From assembly GCF_035594125.1 (NCBI RefSeq), contig NC_087180.1, positions 17,345,115-17,409,114 of the forward strand: a DNA stretch of 64,000 nt, given 5' to 3'. Below the pieces are notes generated by a model that was not told the origin of the DNA, ran no database searches, and saw only the letters and a list, made by a program, of their open reading frames with translations. The stretch is from Scylla paramamosain. Its lineage: Eukaryota; Arthropoda; Malacostraca; Decapoda; Portunidae. The translations under genes and the position numbers were made by a program. Within the stretch, counting starts at the first letter, position 1. The number at the start of each line of letters is the position of its first letter. Positions 50,748-63,887 of this stretch are shown here, piece after piece.

Positions 50748-51760
50748 TTTCTTTTTATCTTTATTTTTGCTCCGTTCAGAATGATGATCCCGCAGCGGTA
50801 AATGTGACGCCTGTTCGGTGAAATTACGAAGTCTTGCCTCTTCGATAAAAAGAAAGAAAGAAAGAAAGAAAGAAAAAGAGAATTGTAATTGAAAAATATA
50901 CAAATAAATAAACAAATAACAGTAGATTGAGACACATACCACATTTCATTCATTTATCACTTTCCCCTTCATTCCTCCATTCCTTTCTTTCCTGACACAA
51001 CGAATAGCATCACTTTCACCTCTGTCAGATGAAAACTAAGAGCGGGTGTTTCCATCCAGCCTAGAAATAAAAAAAATAAACAATAACAATAACAACATCG
51101 CACTCAAACACAAACGCGCAACATTCACGTACTTTTCCGCGTCATGAAAGCCTCGCGAACAGAGGCCGAGAATTCTGGGAGTGTAATTGTATCAGAAGAG
51201 CTCACCGCGCCTCCATTGCCGCGCCGCCGCCAGCAGGGTCGCCAGCACCATTGCCGTGTGTTGCAGCGACGCACAGCAGTTATTGTCGAATACTTTCCCG
51301 GGGATATTGGCCGTGAACTATCAAACTCCCATCGCCGCACGCCAACACGAGGCACTAGTCACCCCTTAAACTGGAAACAAAGAAAACTTTAAACACAAAC
51401 ATGACAGATAATACATAAGTTGTCCGATACACGAAAACGTTCCCGCTTGTTTCATTGTGGAATTTGTTCTTTAATATCTGAAAGGTGTGTATTTAGGCTC
51501 ACAGGTGCTGGGCCGATAGATAAGGCAACACCTGCATGGTCACGGGGGATGCTTGACCTTATTGAATGGTAGATAAAGAAAGGTAATAAAGCTAGTGGAT
51601 TCAGGTATAAGGATGATTACTTAAAGAGTTTCGTCACCTGGAAGGGAGGAGGAAAAGAAGGCTAGGTGGAGCAATAATAGTGATAATAGTAGTACTAGTT
51701 GTGACAAGAAGGACAAGAACAAGAACCAGAAGAAGAATATGAAGAAGAAAATAGCAGCAA
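49860..51760. other. Unique sequence, no gene recognised
   Basis: T runs at 49,921-49,997; a TC run at 50721-50747; AAAG units at 50851-50875. 50,095-50,290 is complex sequence with AATTAATTTATGG and CCATAAATGA words. Confidence 0.45.
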
Positions 51761-51956
51761 ACAACAACAACAACAACAACAAGAACAACAATAACAATCC
51801 ACCACCACCACCACCACCACAACAACAACAAACCGCACCCACTTACAATAATGCTTCAAACTCGTCTCCTGAACCACGAAGCAACAAGACTTTTTATCCT
51901 CCTCACTTCAAATTACACAGCACCTGACACCACCACCACCACCACCACCACCACCA
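51761..51956. repeat. (CAA)n, (CCA)n and (CAC)n runs
   Basis: CAA 51761-51793, CCA/CAA 51798-51832, CAC 51929-51956. Confidence 0.92.
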
Positions 51957-53520
51957 ATAAGAATAATAACGAAGCTTACATACAACACTGGCCACGCGCG
52001 CTGCTTCACTCCGCCACCTGAACACTAATGGAGTCTGCGGGAGGCGGAGGCAGAAGCACCGGTAAATAATCATGATAAGACTAAAATCACGCCAGCGTCT
52101 GACGTCTCGGGGGGGCTGACGAGTGGCGGTCACAATAAGAATGTCAGTCACAGGACCCGCTACCTCCACCGACTCCCAGCGGACCTCCTCCTCTTCTTTC
52201 TTTCTTTTTTCCTCCCTCCATCTCTCGACTTTTCAACATCAGGTACGCACAGATGGAGCGTGTTTCCATTAATCTATTGTGTTCTCGCCTTCCTATCTTC
52301 TACTCTCCACCATTTCCACCACCACCATCACCGCCACCACTGCCATCACCACAGCCATCAACATTTTTTTTTCCCACGTGCTCAGATTCTTTCTTTTCTT
52401 TTCTTTCCTTTGTCCATCTTAAAATATGCATGTCTCTTTTTCTTTCTTTACAGTTAGTTGCGCATTCTGTTTGTGTGTTTGTTTTGTGTAACTTTTCTTT
52501 CTTTTTTTTATTTATTTTTATTTTGTCTTATCGGCGCGGCGGCAAAACGTTTCCCCGTCAAGTGTCTTTCGGTTTCCTGTTTGTCGGTACGCGAACGGAA
52601 TTAAAACCGTACTTGTGGAAGGGGAAAAAACAAAATAAAAACTTGCATTTCTGGTTTTATGAAATTGCGAAGACGCCGTGAGGTATAATTTGCAAACACA
52701 GACAACAAACCAGCAGCGGAAGGGAAACATTTGTGTCCGAAATAAAAATAAATAAATAAATAAATAAAAAACACTACTCCCCAAAACGCATCATCTATTT
52801 CACTTTATCCGCTGGAGTGAAATAAATGAATAAAAATGACAGACCAGCATATTTTTTCCAACATCCCTAACACACTAACGAACACACACAGACCTCACTC
52901 ACTTGATAGCCCTTATTTTCCTATTATTGTAACCCTCCCTATGTAATCTTTTTTCCCCCACAGGGCTGCGCAGGAGGGCTAGGAAGGGCAGGACTGAAAG
53001 ATGAATGAGTGAGGGAAGGGCTTTGTTTTGTGAACCTTTGTCTCACAGTCACAACCGTAAATTATTCACTTTTTTTTTATTTCTCTCGCCTTCCTGCTCC
53101 TTTTTCTTCTTCCTTGCCTGTGGATATTTTAAGTATAGGCCTATTTAGAGTTAGGGTTTGTGGGTTTATACTCTCTCTCTCTCTGGTAATCAAGCAATAA
53201 TACGCAATGTTTTTTTTTCAATCACAAACACGTAAATACATTCCCTTAACAACTTTGTGTCCTGGTCCCTTTCACCACGGGCTTCTCTCTCCCTCTTTCT
53301 CTCTCCCTCTTTCTCTCTCTCGGTTTCCTCTTTTCCCTCCTCCCTTCCTCCCCCTCTCCCGTCCCCCCTGCCCCTCCGCTAGCTGTGTTCACATGCCCGC
53401 CCTCTTGTTGGTCATATATCTTTCTGGTGTTCGAGAGTAACATGAACATTTTTACCTTTATATTTCTGCTTCACTTTTGAGTTATTTTATTATTGTCAGT
53501 AGCGAGAGACAAGGAGGGAT
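51957..53520. other. Unique sequence, no gene recognised
   Basis: CCA/CCG-rich triplets at 52,310-52,365, AAAT units at 52,742-52,768, and C/T-rich at 53,280-53,380. Confidence 0.45.
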
Positions 53521-53521
53521 T

Positions 53522-53700
53522 GGAAGGAGGGATGCACGCGTGACTGATTCATTTGTTATCGTGGCAGTTATTATTACAAGTTGTTTAGACTGTCACTCCT
53601 GGGATGGACTGAGGGATGGAAAGCAAGATACACGTGTGGTTAATTCATTTGTTCTCGTTGCATTTATTAATACAGCTTGTTTAGATTTCATGGGGGAAAG
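53522..53700. repeat. Two diverged tandem copies of a ~90-nt unit
   Basis: Copies share GA(T/-)GGA, CACG(C/T)GTG, TTCATTTGTT, (A/C)TCGT(G/T)GCA and TTGTTTAGA, and stand just upstream of the 53.8-kb retrotransposon fragment. Confidence 0.7.
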
Positions 53701-53766
53701 TGGCAGTGATAAGAGTGATTCGGTTTTGTTAGAGACACAATATTCTCTCACTGGCTGACACAGGAA

Positions 53767-54052
53767 CACGAGAACATAAAGGGAAGCTGCAAGGACCCAT
53801 CAGGCCTACACGAGGCAGTCCCTGTATGAAACAAACCTATTTATTTCCACCTAACAGCCTCATCCATAAATCTGCCTGATAATTTAAAACTTCTAATGAC
53901 TCAACACTAACAACCTGATTACTGAGTCTATTCCATTTATGAACCACTCTGAGAACCAATTCCTTCCCCATCTCTTCTTTACATCTAACTTTGTCAAGCT
54001 TGACGAATCTCTGCACAACCTTTACATACAGTCCGGGATCTTGCCTCAACAA
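53767..54052 (-). mobile_element. Decayed 3' end of a non-LTR (LINE-type) retrotransposon
   Basis: The minus strand is open from 54052 to 53837 and shows the pattern seen at the C-terminus of endonuclease/reverse-transcriptase polyproteins: KL.K.RC..EM then RVVHKWNRLSNQVV. Near the end the frame continuing to a stop disagrees with the reading frame that matches copy 2 (which ends in DDRWK), indicating a small frameshift. A 3' untranslated stretch shared with the 49.7-kb copy follows (TCATACAGGGACTGCC, then CTTGCAGCTTCCCT). The 5' part is missing, as is typical of LINE insertions. Not a functional element. Confidence 0.55.
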
Positions 54053-54059
54053 TCACAGC

Positions 54060-55020
54060 TTCACCTCGGGATTTCAAGTATGCACAGTCTTTATTGCAGC
54101 ACACACGGGAACAGGAGAGGCACGGAGAAATCTGGACACACAATGGTGACGGCAGTGAGCAGAGCCGCTAGTTTGTTTACATTTCCTAGCTGGAGAGGAC
54201 ACGGTGCTGCCATCTCGCGCTCGCCATTAGAAGCACGCCAGAATTGAGAAATGGCCACTCCCACAAGAATTAGCCTATTGTCCTTAGTAGAAGTTCCAGC
54301 ATTGCTCTTCTAAAGAAAACGGAAAAAATTCTAGCTAAGATCCTCCTCGTCCTTCTCCTCCTCTTCCTCCTCCTCCTCCTCCTATGAAAATTCCATGTCA
54401 GCTTTTCCATACTACATGATACTTTTCCCAACTACTTCCATGCCAGCGCAAGCTGGAAGGAGTGTTGGGTGGGGAGGAGCCTTCTGCTATGCTGTCCTGT
54501 CTCTCTTCCCTGTAGCTAGTTAGAAGTAGTTACCAAACAGCCTTGCAAGGGCCAAAAGGTCTGTTGCTGTTTGGCTTTCCTTTGTATTCCTTTGTATTTG
54601 TATTCCTCCTCCTCAGTGCTGTCTCTGTTGCCTCTTCTTCCACCTTCCGCCCACTCCTTCCTTCACCGCTCCCCTTCCCGCCACGAGCCAGGGACCCATT
54701 GTGGTTGCCTGTCGCTGGCCACAATAGTCGCACCTAATGATGCGCTACATAATTACGAAGCACAAACTGGCGGGTTAAGTGCCTCTTTAGCGGAGCCCCA
54801 GCGTCGCGTCTTGTTTCCCCAGACGTTACCCAAATGAGGCTGACGGGGCACAGTCACGCCGCGGCTGAGGGAGAAAATATAAGGAGGTGTTTTCGCTGTG
54901 GCTGTAAAAAAAGAGGAGGAAGGGAGCAAGATGAGAGGAGAGGGACGAGGAGAAGAAGGAAGAGGAGTAGAAAGGAGGTAAGAGATGAGAGGGGGATGAC
55001 GAAGACGGGAAGATGAAGAG

Positions 55021-55051
<31 letters not shown>

Positions 55052-55195
55052 ACATGAGAGGGGGAAGACGTGCCTGGCGAAGTGGTGTGCGCCAGGTGAC
55101 AAGAGGAAGAATGCATTTCCAAGATTGAATCCTTATGTGTGATGCAGAGGAGAGGGAGATGATTGACGGAAGATGAGCCCGCTGAGGTATGGTCC

Positions 55196-55197
<2 letters not shown>
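54060..55197. other. Unique sequence with TCC- and GGA-rich patches
   Basis: TCC 54343-54382; purine-rich 54,905-55,060 with GGA 55022-55049. No gene recognised. Confidence 0.5.
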
Positions 55198-55263
<66 letters not shown>

Positions 55264-55403
55264 AGAGGGAGAGGGGAGGGAGGGGTAAGACGGAGCAAAC
55301 GAGCTACGAGTATGTTCTCGCATAAACATTTAGGTAAAGAAAATGGAATTGTCGACATAAGTGAAAGAGAGGATTTATATTTTTTAGGACGTTATAAAGC
55401 TTG

Positions 55404-55451
<48 letters not shown>

Positions 55452-55596
55452 GTGAGGAAAAAGCGCAGTTACTCACACGTTAAGCCTTTTGATGAGGCAA
55501 CAAAGAGAGATGCCATGAAGTTAATCACTCCATTTTCAAGCGATTAAAAGTGATTTGAGGATTAACTTTTAAGTGAAGATGTTTGAGAAAGCTCCT

Positions 55597-55636
<40 letters not shown>
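55198..55636. repeat. (GA)n, (GA)n and (CA)n runs
   Basis: GA 55198-55255 followed by a G-rich stretch to 55,285, GA 55408-55450, CA 55600-55636. Confidence 0.95.
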
Positions 55637-55637
<1 letters not shown>

Positions 55638-55793
55638 GCGCTAATGGAGCAATGGCGTGTTACTAGCAAAGGAAGAAATCTTTTTGGTTCACCCTGTATT
55701 TTGCAGCTCGCTATACATGTCAAAGGTTTTCCAGTATTTTCTTTCAGTTCATAAATACAAAACATAAGAAGTAATGGGTCAATAAATACTTCT

Positions 55794-56200
55794 ACCTAAC
55801 CTAACCTGACCTTACCTAACCTCCCTTAACGTAACTTAACACAATCTACCATAACTTGACTTAATCTGTTATAACTTAACCTGTCCTGACCTAACCTAAT
55901 CTAACTTAATCTAACCTAACTTAACCTAACCTAACCTAACCTGACTTAATCTATTCTAACTTAACCTGTCCTGACCTAACTTAATCTAACCTAACTTAAC
56001 CTAACCTAACCTAATCTAACTTAACCTAACCTAACCTAACTTACCCTAACCTAACCTAACTTAACCTAACCTGACCTAACTTAACCTAACCTAACTTAAC
56101 CTAACCTAACCTAACCTAACCTAACCTAACTTAACCTAACCTAACCTAACTTAACCTAACCTAACCTAACCTAACCTAACCTAACTTAACCTAACCTAAC
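55794..56200 (-). repeat. Interstitial CCTAA/TTAGG telomere-motif block
   Basis: About 400 nt of CCTAA units, cleaner to the right (56,090-56,200) and more diverged to the left (CTTAA, CCTGA, TCTAA). Motif orientation is opposite to the block at 34 kb. It is flanked by ordinary sequence, so it is not a chromosome end. Confidence 0.9.
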
Positions 56201-56427
56201 AAAATATAAACAAGAACAAAACCCGTGGATTCTCTCATTAAGGGTGCCTGAAAAATACATAAAAATACTCAATCATACTCCGAAAAAGAGCGAAAAATTG
56301 TGAAACTGAAAGAGAAAAATGACATAGAAGCGTAAAATGCAAATAAATACACGATGCAATGCTATGAGTGGGAATAAATATAAGGGTGAAAATCCCGTTG
56401 TGTTGTTATGTGAGAGAGGCTTTATGG

Positions 56428-56474
<47 letters not shown>

Positions 56475-56654
56475 AATACAGATTTATGTCCCGGAATAAT
56501 GAACGTTGAATAGACAATATGTGAAAAATGGGAAGCATGAGTCACGGTGCGAGTGTTTTCAATTCAGTCTTTTGGCGGCGCGGAAATGTTACCGCCGCCA
56601 GATTTATTGAGGCAGAAAAACGAAGGTAAAATTGAGCGTATCAGCGATGTAAAC

Positions 56655-56701
<47 letters not shown>

Positions 56702-58513
56702 CAACAACAGCAATGACTACTACTCTGACCAAGGGCAAAAAAGAACGTTGAAAAAAAAAAGACTGAAAGTACCTGTCCTCTACCACCACCACCACCACCA
56801 TCATCACAACTAAAAATCAAGAATATAGACAATAATAACGATAATGAACCTCACTCTCTAAGCCTCTTCCCCGTCAGGCTCACACAAGCTTGGCCAAACC
56901 TCCTCTCGCACCCAGAATCGTAAAATCGGATTTCCAAGATAGCGTCTGCGGTCTGAGGGAGGCGGTGCATTAGTCCCGGCGTCAGGAGGAGCACTTAGGG
57001 CGCCGCCAACCTGATGTGTGGGTTATTGATCATCAGGAAATAAGTATTGGGGGGTATCCGGATGAGCGCGATACAAAGGCAAGGCAGGAAGATATATCGG
57101 TGTGAATGCGAGGGGGAAAACAGGGGAAGAATATTTAGCGTCTTGCATATGTATTTGTGGAGGCAGGCTGGGAAATGAAGAAGAATAGAGTGAAGGAGGG
57201 AAAACAGATCACTTATCAACTCCTTAGTTCCCTGATCCGTGAAAATGAAAGAATGCTTAGAGGAAGAGCAGTGAGGCTTCAAGGATGAAATAGACGAGAA
57301 GTTTACGGAAATATAAAGAAAAAAACAACACCGTCATGAGGCTGCCATGAAGGACGTCGGCCTGTCTTAGCCTGCAGCGGCTGAGACGAGACTACCTCGC
57401 TGGGCGGACGTGCTGGGCTGGACGTCGCCTGTTGCATATTTGAGGCGGTCTGAATGGTTCACGGAGCAAAGGTGCACGGCGGCCCCACCGCGGCCCACGC
57501 CTCGCCAACACAAGATGCTCAACTGGAAACTTCTGAAATATTAACGCTGGCAGAAAAGGAGGAAGAGGAGTGGGCGGAAGAGGAAGAGGAGTGGGCGGCG
57601 GAGCAAGATAAGAGGGACGGGTGCCAGCCATCCCCCGGGAGAGGGTTGTGCGGTGCAGAACTCAGTCCATCTTATCTAACTTTGCCGCACTAATGTGAAT
57701 GGACGATCGAGCAGGACCCGCCCACTCAACTTTGCTTCTTTCGAATATTAATCTTGTTGTTTTGGAGAACTGTGTCTGTAGCAGCGCTTACCCGGCTTGG
57801 GGTGGCTGGGGCGCGTCTCCGGCTGTCCTGGGCGGCGAGAGGGACACCAAATCACCCCACAAAGACACTCGTAAGATAAGGTTTTGAGAGATCATTACAT
57901 CCCGAGTCACTTAAAATATTTGACACACAAGAATGAAAACTCGCTCGAAATCCGTCACTTAACCCTTTCAGTGGTGGACAGTGATATTTTCCTACATCCA
58001 CCTACGATATTTTAGACACTTACTGATATGCTAGTCTCTTCAACAGTCGCGTAGCATAGAAGAGACAAAACCAACTCTTATACTCTCTTTTTTCCACATC
58101 CAAGCAAGGAATTTTACACAATGCTCTCAATCTTACAGAAAAACCCTGGCACAGTGTATATACTCTGACCATCACAAGGCAACGAGGGAACGAGGACCAC
58201 CACCGCCATTACCTAATCTTCCCTGAGTCTTCCTTCAGCGCCCACAAGAGCAATGGTCCTTATAGTCGTCTTTGTTATGGCGCCTCTGTTAACACATCAC
58301 AAGAAGATCTGACGCGTGGTTCATGTCGTCGCTGAAGACTACTCTGCGATGCTTAGTTCATATCAAAGAAGCGACGGAGGATGAAGAAAAGAGGAATCGT
58401 AGAAGACTAGGTGGTTAAAGGCTGTTATCTTATTCTGCTTGTTGTTTTTCTCTGTTTGTTCCCTGACTGCTTGATTCCCTCTTTCTGTGTCGTCAGGTGC
58501 TGTGTTTTCCTCC
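56201..58513. other. Mostly unique sequence with short simple repeats
   Basis: GA 56431-56473, TAG 56657-56701, CCA 56783-56800, GAGGAA/GTGGGCG units 57,560-57,600. No protein gene recognised on either strand. Confidence 0.5.
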
Positions 58514-58992
58514 CCTCCTCCTCCTCCTCCTCCTCCTCCTCCTCTTCTTGTGTGTTGTGTATCTCAGTAATGCCAGAGATCAGATGTACATTATTAGTTT
58601 CCTTCTTTTAGTCTTTGTTGTCTTTATTTACTTTTGTTTATCCTTCTTTCTCTTAATCTTTCCTTTCTTCGTTTTTCTTTTCTCCCTTTCTTTCTTTCCT
58701 TTCTTCAATCTTTCCTTGCTCCGTTTTTTTTTTCTTCTTCCTTTTCTTTGGTCCTTCTTTCCTTCCTTCCTTCCTTTAGTCTTTCCTAGCTTATTATTCC
58801 ACTCTTTCCTGTTGTTTCTTCCTTTTCCTTTACTTCCTTCCTTTCATTCCCTCCTTACTTCCTAACTAGTCACATGTTCTTAATTTGTACCAATCTATTT
58901 TGCTGTATTTGCCTTCATTTCAATAAGTATCTCAGTTTAATTTTACGTTTAGGTGATTACCCATTGCCTGCTCTTTTATATATATAGTTTCT

Positions 58993-59039
<47 letters not shown>
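58514..59039. repeat. (TCC)n, pyrimidine-rich TTCC tract and (GT)n
   Basis: TCC 58514-58545; C/T-rich 58,595-58,870 with TTCC words; GT 58998-59039. Confidence 0.85.
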
Positions 59040-59042
<3 letters not shown>

Positions 59043-59880
59043 CGCCAGGAATGCATCTCGCTCCTGTATTATTGTATTTTCTCTCACTGACAAAAGGATT
59101 TACCTGTGAGTCACTAATTGGAAGGGAAACATGTTACCTCTTTCCTCCACTGTTTCCTTTTTTCCTCCTCTCCTATTTTATTTTTTTAAATTTTCTTTTT
59201 GCAGTGTAGTTGTGTAATTTTTTGTTTTGTACATTACGATTCGTTTCCTTCCTTGTTTTTCAGTCGTGTGCTGTGGATTTCTTCGTCCCTCTGTTGAAAT
59301 AATGCTGGATATTTGTTTATTTATGCTAGTATTACCTTTTCTTATCAGTATACTTCTCGTTAAGCCATTTACTGCAATTTTTTTCGTCACTCAGTTGAAA
59401 AATACTGTATATTTGTTTATTTATCGTAGTATTATCATTTATCAGCATATCTATCAATAATTTAGCTTTAAAACTCATTACTTCATCTCTTTTTAGTTCA
59501 GACTCATGCACGAGAGCCTAAGTGAGTTTTCTGACGTCTGAATACAAAATCTCGCCACTGAGCCATTAGAAAAAATATCTGATGGTGTTCTTTCAATATT
59601 TAGCGAATTAAACTTCTCACAACTTTAATATTTCAAGGTGGGGGAAAAAAAATATACGCGTATGCTTTTAGAAACGGCAGACTTCTTGAGGAAATGAAGC
59701 ATATCTCTGAGCAATTAAAGTTTTGGCCTGTATGTATATTCTTTTAATTTGCCTTCACGATTAACCAGTTTGGCGATTTCCAAGTCCAGGATTCGGTATT
59801 TTAAGATTTTTTTTTTTTCCTTTTCCCGAAGCAACTATCCCTCTTTTTTTCTTGTTTTCATTTATCGTTTTGATTTTTTT
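59040..59880. other. Unique AT-rich sequence, no gene recognised
   Basis: An old ~120-nt duplication is suggested by ATATTTGTTTATTTAT(G/C)(C/G)TAGTATTA at about 59,309 and 59,408, with TCGT.ACTCAGTTGAAA / CGTC.CTCTGTTGAAAT upstream of each. Confidence 0.5.
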
Positions 59881-60110
59881 TTCTTGGTGCATCACGTTTT
59901 TCCAGATAATGACTCATTTTTTTTTTTTGCTATTTTTTTGTAGTCAAGGCACATTTTTCTAAGCAATTGCTCTTTTTATTGTCTATTTTTCCTTGAGTTT
60001 TCTTGACGCGGTGTATTTTTTTCCGAGCAATTACTTTTTTTTCTCCCTCCCTCTCTCCCTTTGTGTTTTTCGTTGAGTTTTCCTTGGCGCGGCGCATTTT
60101 TCCGGCTTAG
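59881..60110. repeat. Four degenerate copies of a ~57-80-nt T-rich unit
   Basis: Each unit has (C/T)TTG(A/G)CGCGGTG.ATTTTT and CC(G/A)AGCAATTAC-like blocks, starting near 59,883, 59,946, 60,003 and 60,083. Confidence 0.65.
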
Positions 60111-60238
60111 CGAGGCCGCCAGCAGCCGTCACTCTCAGGAAAACAAATTATGCTCGGATTGACTGAAATGAAACATGACCGAAGTCTCGACTCAATCATA
60201 AACAACATGTGCACTTCCGCCCCTTGAAATGGTGAAAT

Positions 60239-60240
<2 letters not shown>

Positions 60241-60272
<32 letters not shown>

Positions 60273-60319
60273 TGCATGACTTTATATTTGTGACTCTCTC
60301 TCTCTCTCTCTCTCTCTCT
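60241..60319. repeat. (CA)n and (TC)n runs
   Basis: CA 60241-60270 and TC 60295-60319. Confidence 0.94.
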
Positions 60320-60540
60320 TAGGATTACTTTATTAAATTCCAAGCGCACATTAAAAATTCATACAGTGCTTCACCAATTCCCGTCACGAGGAGCAATAGG
60401 GGTCGCTTTATATTCAGCCCAAAATTGACTGTCACTACCCCAAGTGAAGCACGACGCCAACTGTGTGTGTATGTATGTATGTGTGTGTGGGGAGGGGTGG
60501 ACGGGGGTTGGGGTGGTGGGTGGTGGTTAGTTGGGGGGGA

Positions 60541-60653
60541 GTAATGGAGGAGGGTTCGAGAGGTAGTAAATTCTTATCTCGAAGCTTCATGGAAGTGTAA
60601 TTGAAGCAGGTCGTAATGTACTTAGGATTTTAAAGCGCATTTTTTTTTTTTTT

Positions 60654-60687
<34 letters not shown>

Positions 60688-60930
60688 TAAGAAGCTTACT
60701 GTCGCGCGTGTGTGTGTGTGTGTGTGTGGAGCTGTGGATGGTTGAGTGGATGGGTGGGTGGGCGAGTTAACGCGCGTGTGTGTTGCTGGAGGGGATAAGG
60801 AAGAAGAGATCGAAAGGAAGTGAATCTTTACCTCGAGGCTTTGTGAACGTGTAACTTGAAGCAAGTTGTGAAGTACGTTGTAAAACATCTATTTTTTTTT
60901 TTTTTTGTGTGTGGCTAAAGAGATTACTGT

Positions 60931-60968
<38 letters not shown>

Positions 60969-60970
60969 AG
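60541..60970. repeat. Tandem duplication (~255-nt offset) including T runs and (GT)n arrays
   Basis: TCGA(A/G)GCTT, GTGTAA(T/C)TTGAAGCA, a T run, (GT)n and TTACTGTCG(C/T)G occur in the same order in 60,541-60,712 and 60,787-60,950. GT runs lie at 60656-60686, 60706-60728 and 60937-60967. Confidence 0.8.
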
Positions 60971-62085
60971 TAGTTTCCATGTACTTGAGACAATACTTAG
61001 AATCCATCCTCTCTGTCTCTGCTTGGTATTCATCTCCTCTCACTGTGACCTTTCTTGGATTCCTGATAGCACCTAAGGTCTGACTGAGGTGGAGAAGTAG
61101 GAATCCAGCAGGTAGTACAGGACAGTCAGGAGTGGTGAGGATAAGAAGCAATATAGAGTAAAGCTTTGTAATACGATATAGCGTGACAGCTCTCCCAATA
61201 TTTGTCAGTTGTGAGTGCCTGAGTACAATTTGCGTAAAGGCTTTTGGGGAGGAGGAGGAGGAAGAGGAGGAGGAGGAGGAGAAAGAGGGAAAGCAGTGAG
61301 ATTTTTAGACTAACAGGTCAGATCGTCAAGGTCAGAAGTCAATTAATTTCGACTTAATTTTGTGTTTATTTGTTTTTTTTTCAGCCTTGTCTACATCCAC
61401 ACGCACTAACCACCAAATTATTACAACTGATAATAACGAGAACTAATAATCTCCCACACAAATAACAGTACCTTTATATTTATAGCTAAGAGAAAAAATA
61501 AATGAAAAAAAAAAAAACAGTGCCTCTCCCAATTCTATCCAAGGAATGCCTGCCTTCACCTGCCGCCGTGCTTACCTGTGGCTGATAGATGAAGGGCGGC
61601 GGGCGGCGGGAAACAAAGGCCCCTGGTACTCTCATCTCCCTTTCGCCAGCACATCAATCTCCCAGAGAGGTTTGATTTGTAAGAGTAAGACGCGGTGAGG
61701 AATGCTGGATATGTGTGTGACAGACAGCCCCGATGGTTTTATGATCAGAAAGGAACCGATGTTGAGTGAAAGGTGTTTTTGACGAGGGACTTGGTGTCAG
61801 AATGTATTTGTAGGAGATTGATAAGTTTGTTGTGGTAATGGTGGTAGTAGTGGTGGCGATGGTAGTGGTATTATTATTATTATTCAGCTATCATAAAATC
61901 TTTTCATTCTGGAGGTATAAATATCCTTCTATCTCCATGAAAATTTTCCACCTCCTCCAAAGAAAAGGGGGAAAAAAATGACGACCAAACAAGAGAGAAG
62001 AAAAAAATTCACACCTGAAACATTAGACTCATTAAGGAACCTCACCTTTACCTGCTGGGAGGGGAAAATTCTTTATAATGACCCA

Positions 62086-62090
<5 letters not shown>
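60971..62090. other. Unique sequence with a GGA patch
   Basis: GGA 61249-61282; GGT/GTA triplets 61,835-61,870 and TTA 61870-61885. No gene recognised. Confidence 0.5.

Positions 62091-62148
<58 letters not shown>
62091..62148. repeat. (GA)n microsatellite
   Basis: Uninterrupted, about 29 units. Confidence 0.96.
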
Positions 62149-62151
<3 letters not shown>

Positions 62152-63836
62152 AGTAAAAATAATGATGAAAGTAGTGGAGGTGTAGGTGGAGGAGGTGGAG
62201 GAACAGGAAAACGGAAAAGTGGGTTACCTTTCATTCCTCCCCTTGACAAGATTCAATTTCCGGTGTGTTTGGGAGGTGGAGCAGAGCGCGGAATGAAGGG
62301 TCGGCTGGAAAGGCGTCTTATGGCTCGCTTCCCTTGGTATCTATTTCTTTTTTTGTATAATTCCCTCGTTTTCCTCGCCTCGCAGTGTCAGTGTTTGTAA
62401 TGCTATAAGTCTGTACTGCCTTGTTGTTCTTTGTTGGTGGTGTTATTTTTCTTTCAGGTTATATTATCGTGGTGTTTTACGCTTTTTTTTTCTTTATTTT
62501 CGCTTATATAATTTCCTCATTTTCTTTCTCTAACAGTATTAGTATTTATAATCCTATCCTTATATTGCTAATACTGTATACTACTACTAATACTACTAAT
62601 ACAACAACAACAATAAGAACAATAGTAATAATAATAATAATAATGATAATAATAATAATAAGACAACACCAACAACAATAAAAATGCGCGGTGTGGTGAA
62701 ATATCGACATCACCATGCTGTTTGAATGCGCAGTCACCAGCCCTCCCTTAATTGACAGGCACGTTACGTTTTCTCCGAGTGCTCAGTGAGTTTCCTGTGA
62801 TTTTCCTCCTCCGTGGGGCAGCAGTGGTTCATTTAAGGTAAGGTCAGAGTGATGTTGTTCCTGGTGTAAGAGATCCATTCATTCCGTCTTGTTTTCTTGC
62901 TTCAAACGAGCGGTAGGTGAAAAAATAACCGCCCTTGGTTACTACATGCTTGTTAGCCACCCTCCCTCAAGTCACCGGCTTCTCGTGGGTGTTTTTCTCA
63001 TTGATAACGCGTAATCCTCCTTATTTTATCACTGGAATCACGAAAAACATAACCCAAAAAAACTCGAATCAGTTCCTTTATACCTTGTTTTTACTGCCTA
63101 AAATATTGCTGCTTGGTAACTAACTACTATCAATGCTATCACCCACTTGCTGGTCTATCCTGCCTTGTGAATCACGCAGGAAACTAATATGGCAGAACCC
63201 GTACACTTGAATATACTGGATTACTCGTATAAAATAACTTGATATCTTACTTGTAAACGATGCTTGGGTAAATTTGCCTTACGATTTAAAACAAGATGGG
63301 AATACGGAGACTAGTGAGCGAGGGTAAGGTTTTTCCTGGCAGTGTTACCAAGCCGGCGTACCCCAAGGTGGCGAAATCAGTTGGCGACAGGATAAAACCA
63401 TGGAAAACACCCCTTGAAAACTCCAATAGCTAACTTCCACTTGACGCTGTAATAGAAGCAAGCTATTTCCGGCAATTTCCTTTGAGTTTTACAGGCAGGC
63501 AAACTTAATATAACATCCTAATACGAGTGAAGAGAATAATTTGAAAGACTGACCCAGCACTTCAACCCTTTAGTGCCTTTCATCATATTTTCCCCGCATT
63601 TAAATCGGTCAGGGTTATTCAGATGAAAATATAAAAAAAAGTTTGGTGCTCTTATTATCAGTTAGAGGGATTAGGGTGCTATTTCAGTGCATTTCTAAGG
63701 GGATTGTCGGCCGCTTGTACCTCAATTACCAACAACTTTATGGTCCTTAATAGTCCCCCCTTCCCCTCCTTCCCATGAGACATAATTTGACGGCAACTTT
63801 TGAGACACTACTCGTCTGGGCGTTAATGAGGCTTAT

Positions 63837-63840
<4 letters not shown>
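62149..63840. other. Unique sequence with ATA/TAA triplet run
   Basis: CAA/TAA triplets at 62,597-62,685. No motif-bearing frame to the right of it. Confidence 0.5.

Positions 63841-63887
<47 letters not shown>

Noticed and set aside
55794..56200. A true chromosome end
   Set aside because: The CCTAA block is degenerate and has ordinary sequence on both sides, so it is interstitial.
57959..58130. Possible miniature transposon starting TTAACCCTTTCAGTG, with a similar start near 63,564
   Set aside because: No matching inverted end or target duplication could be found, and the two sequences diverge soon after the first dozen bases.
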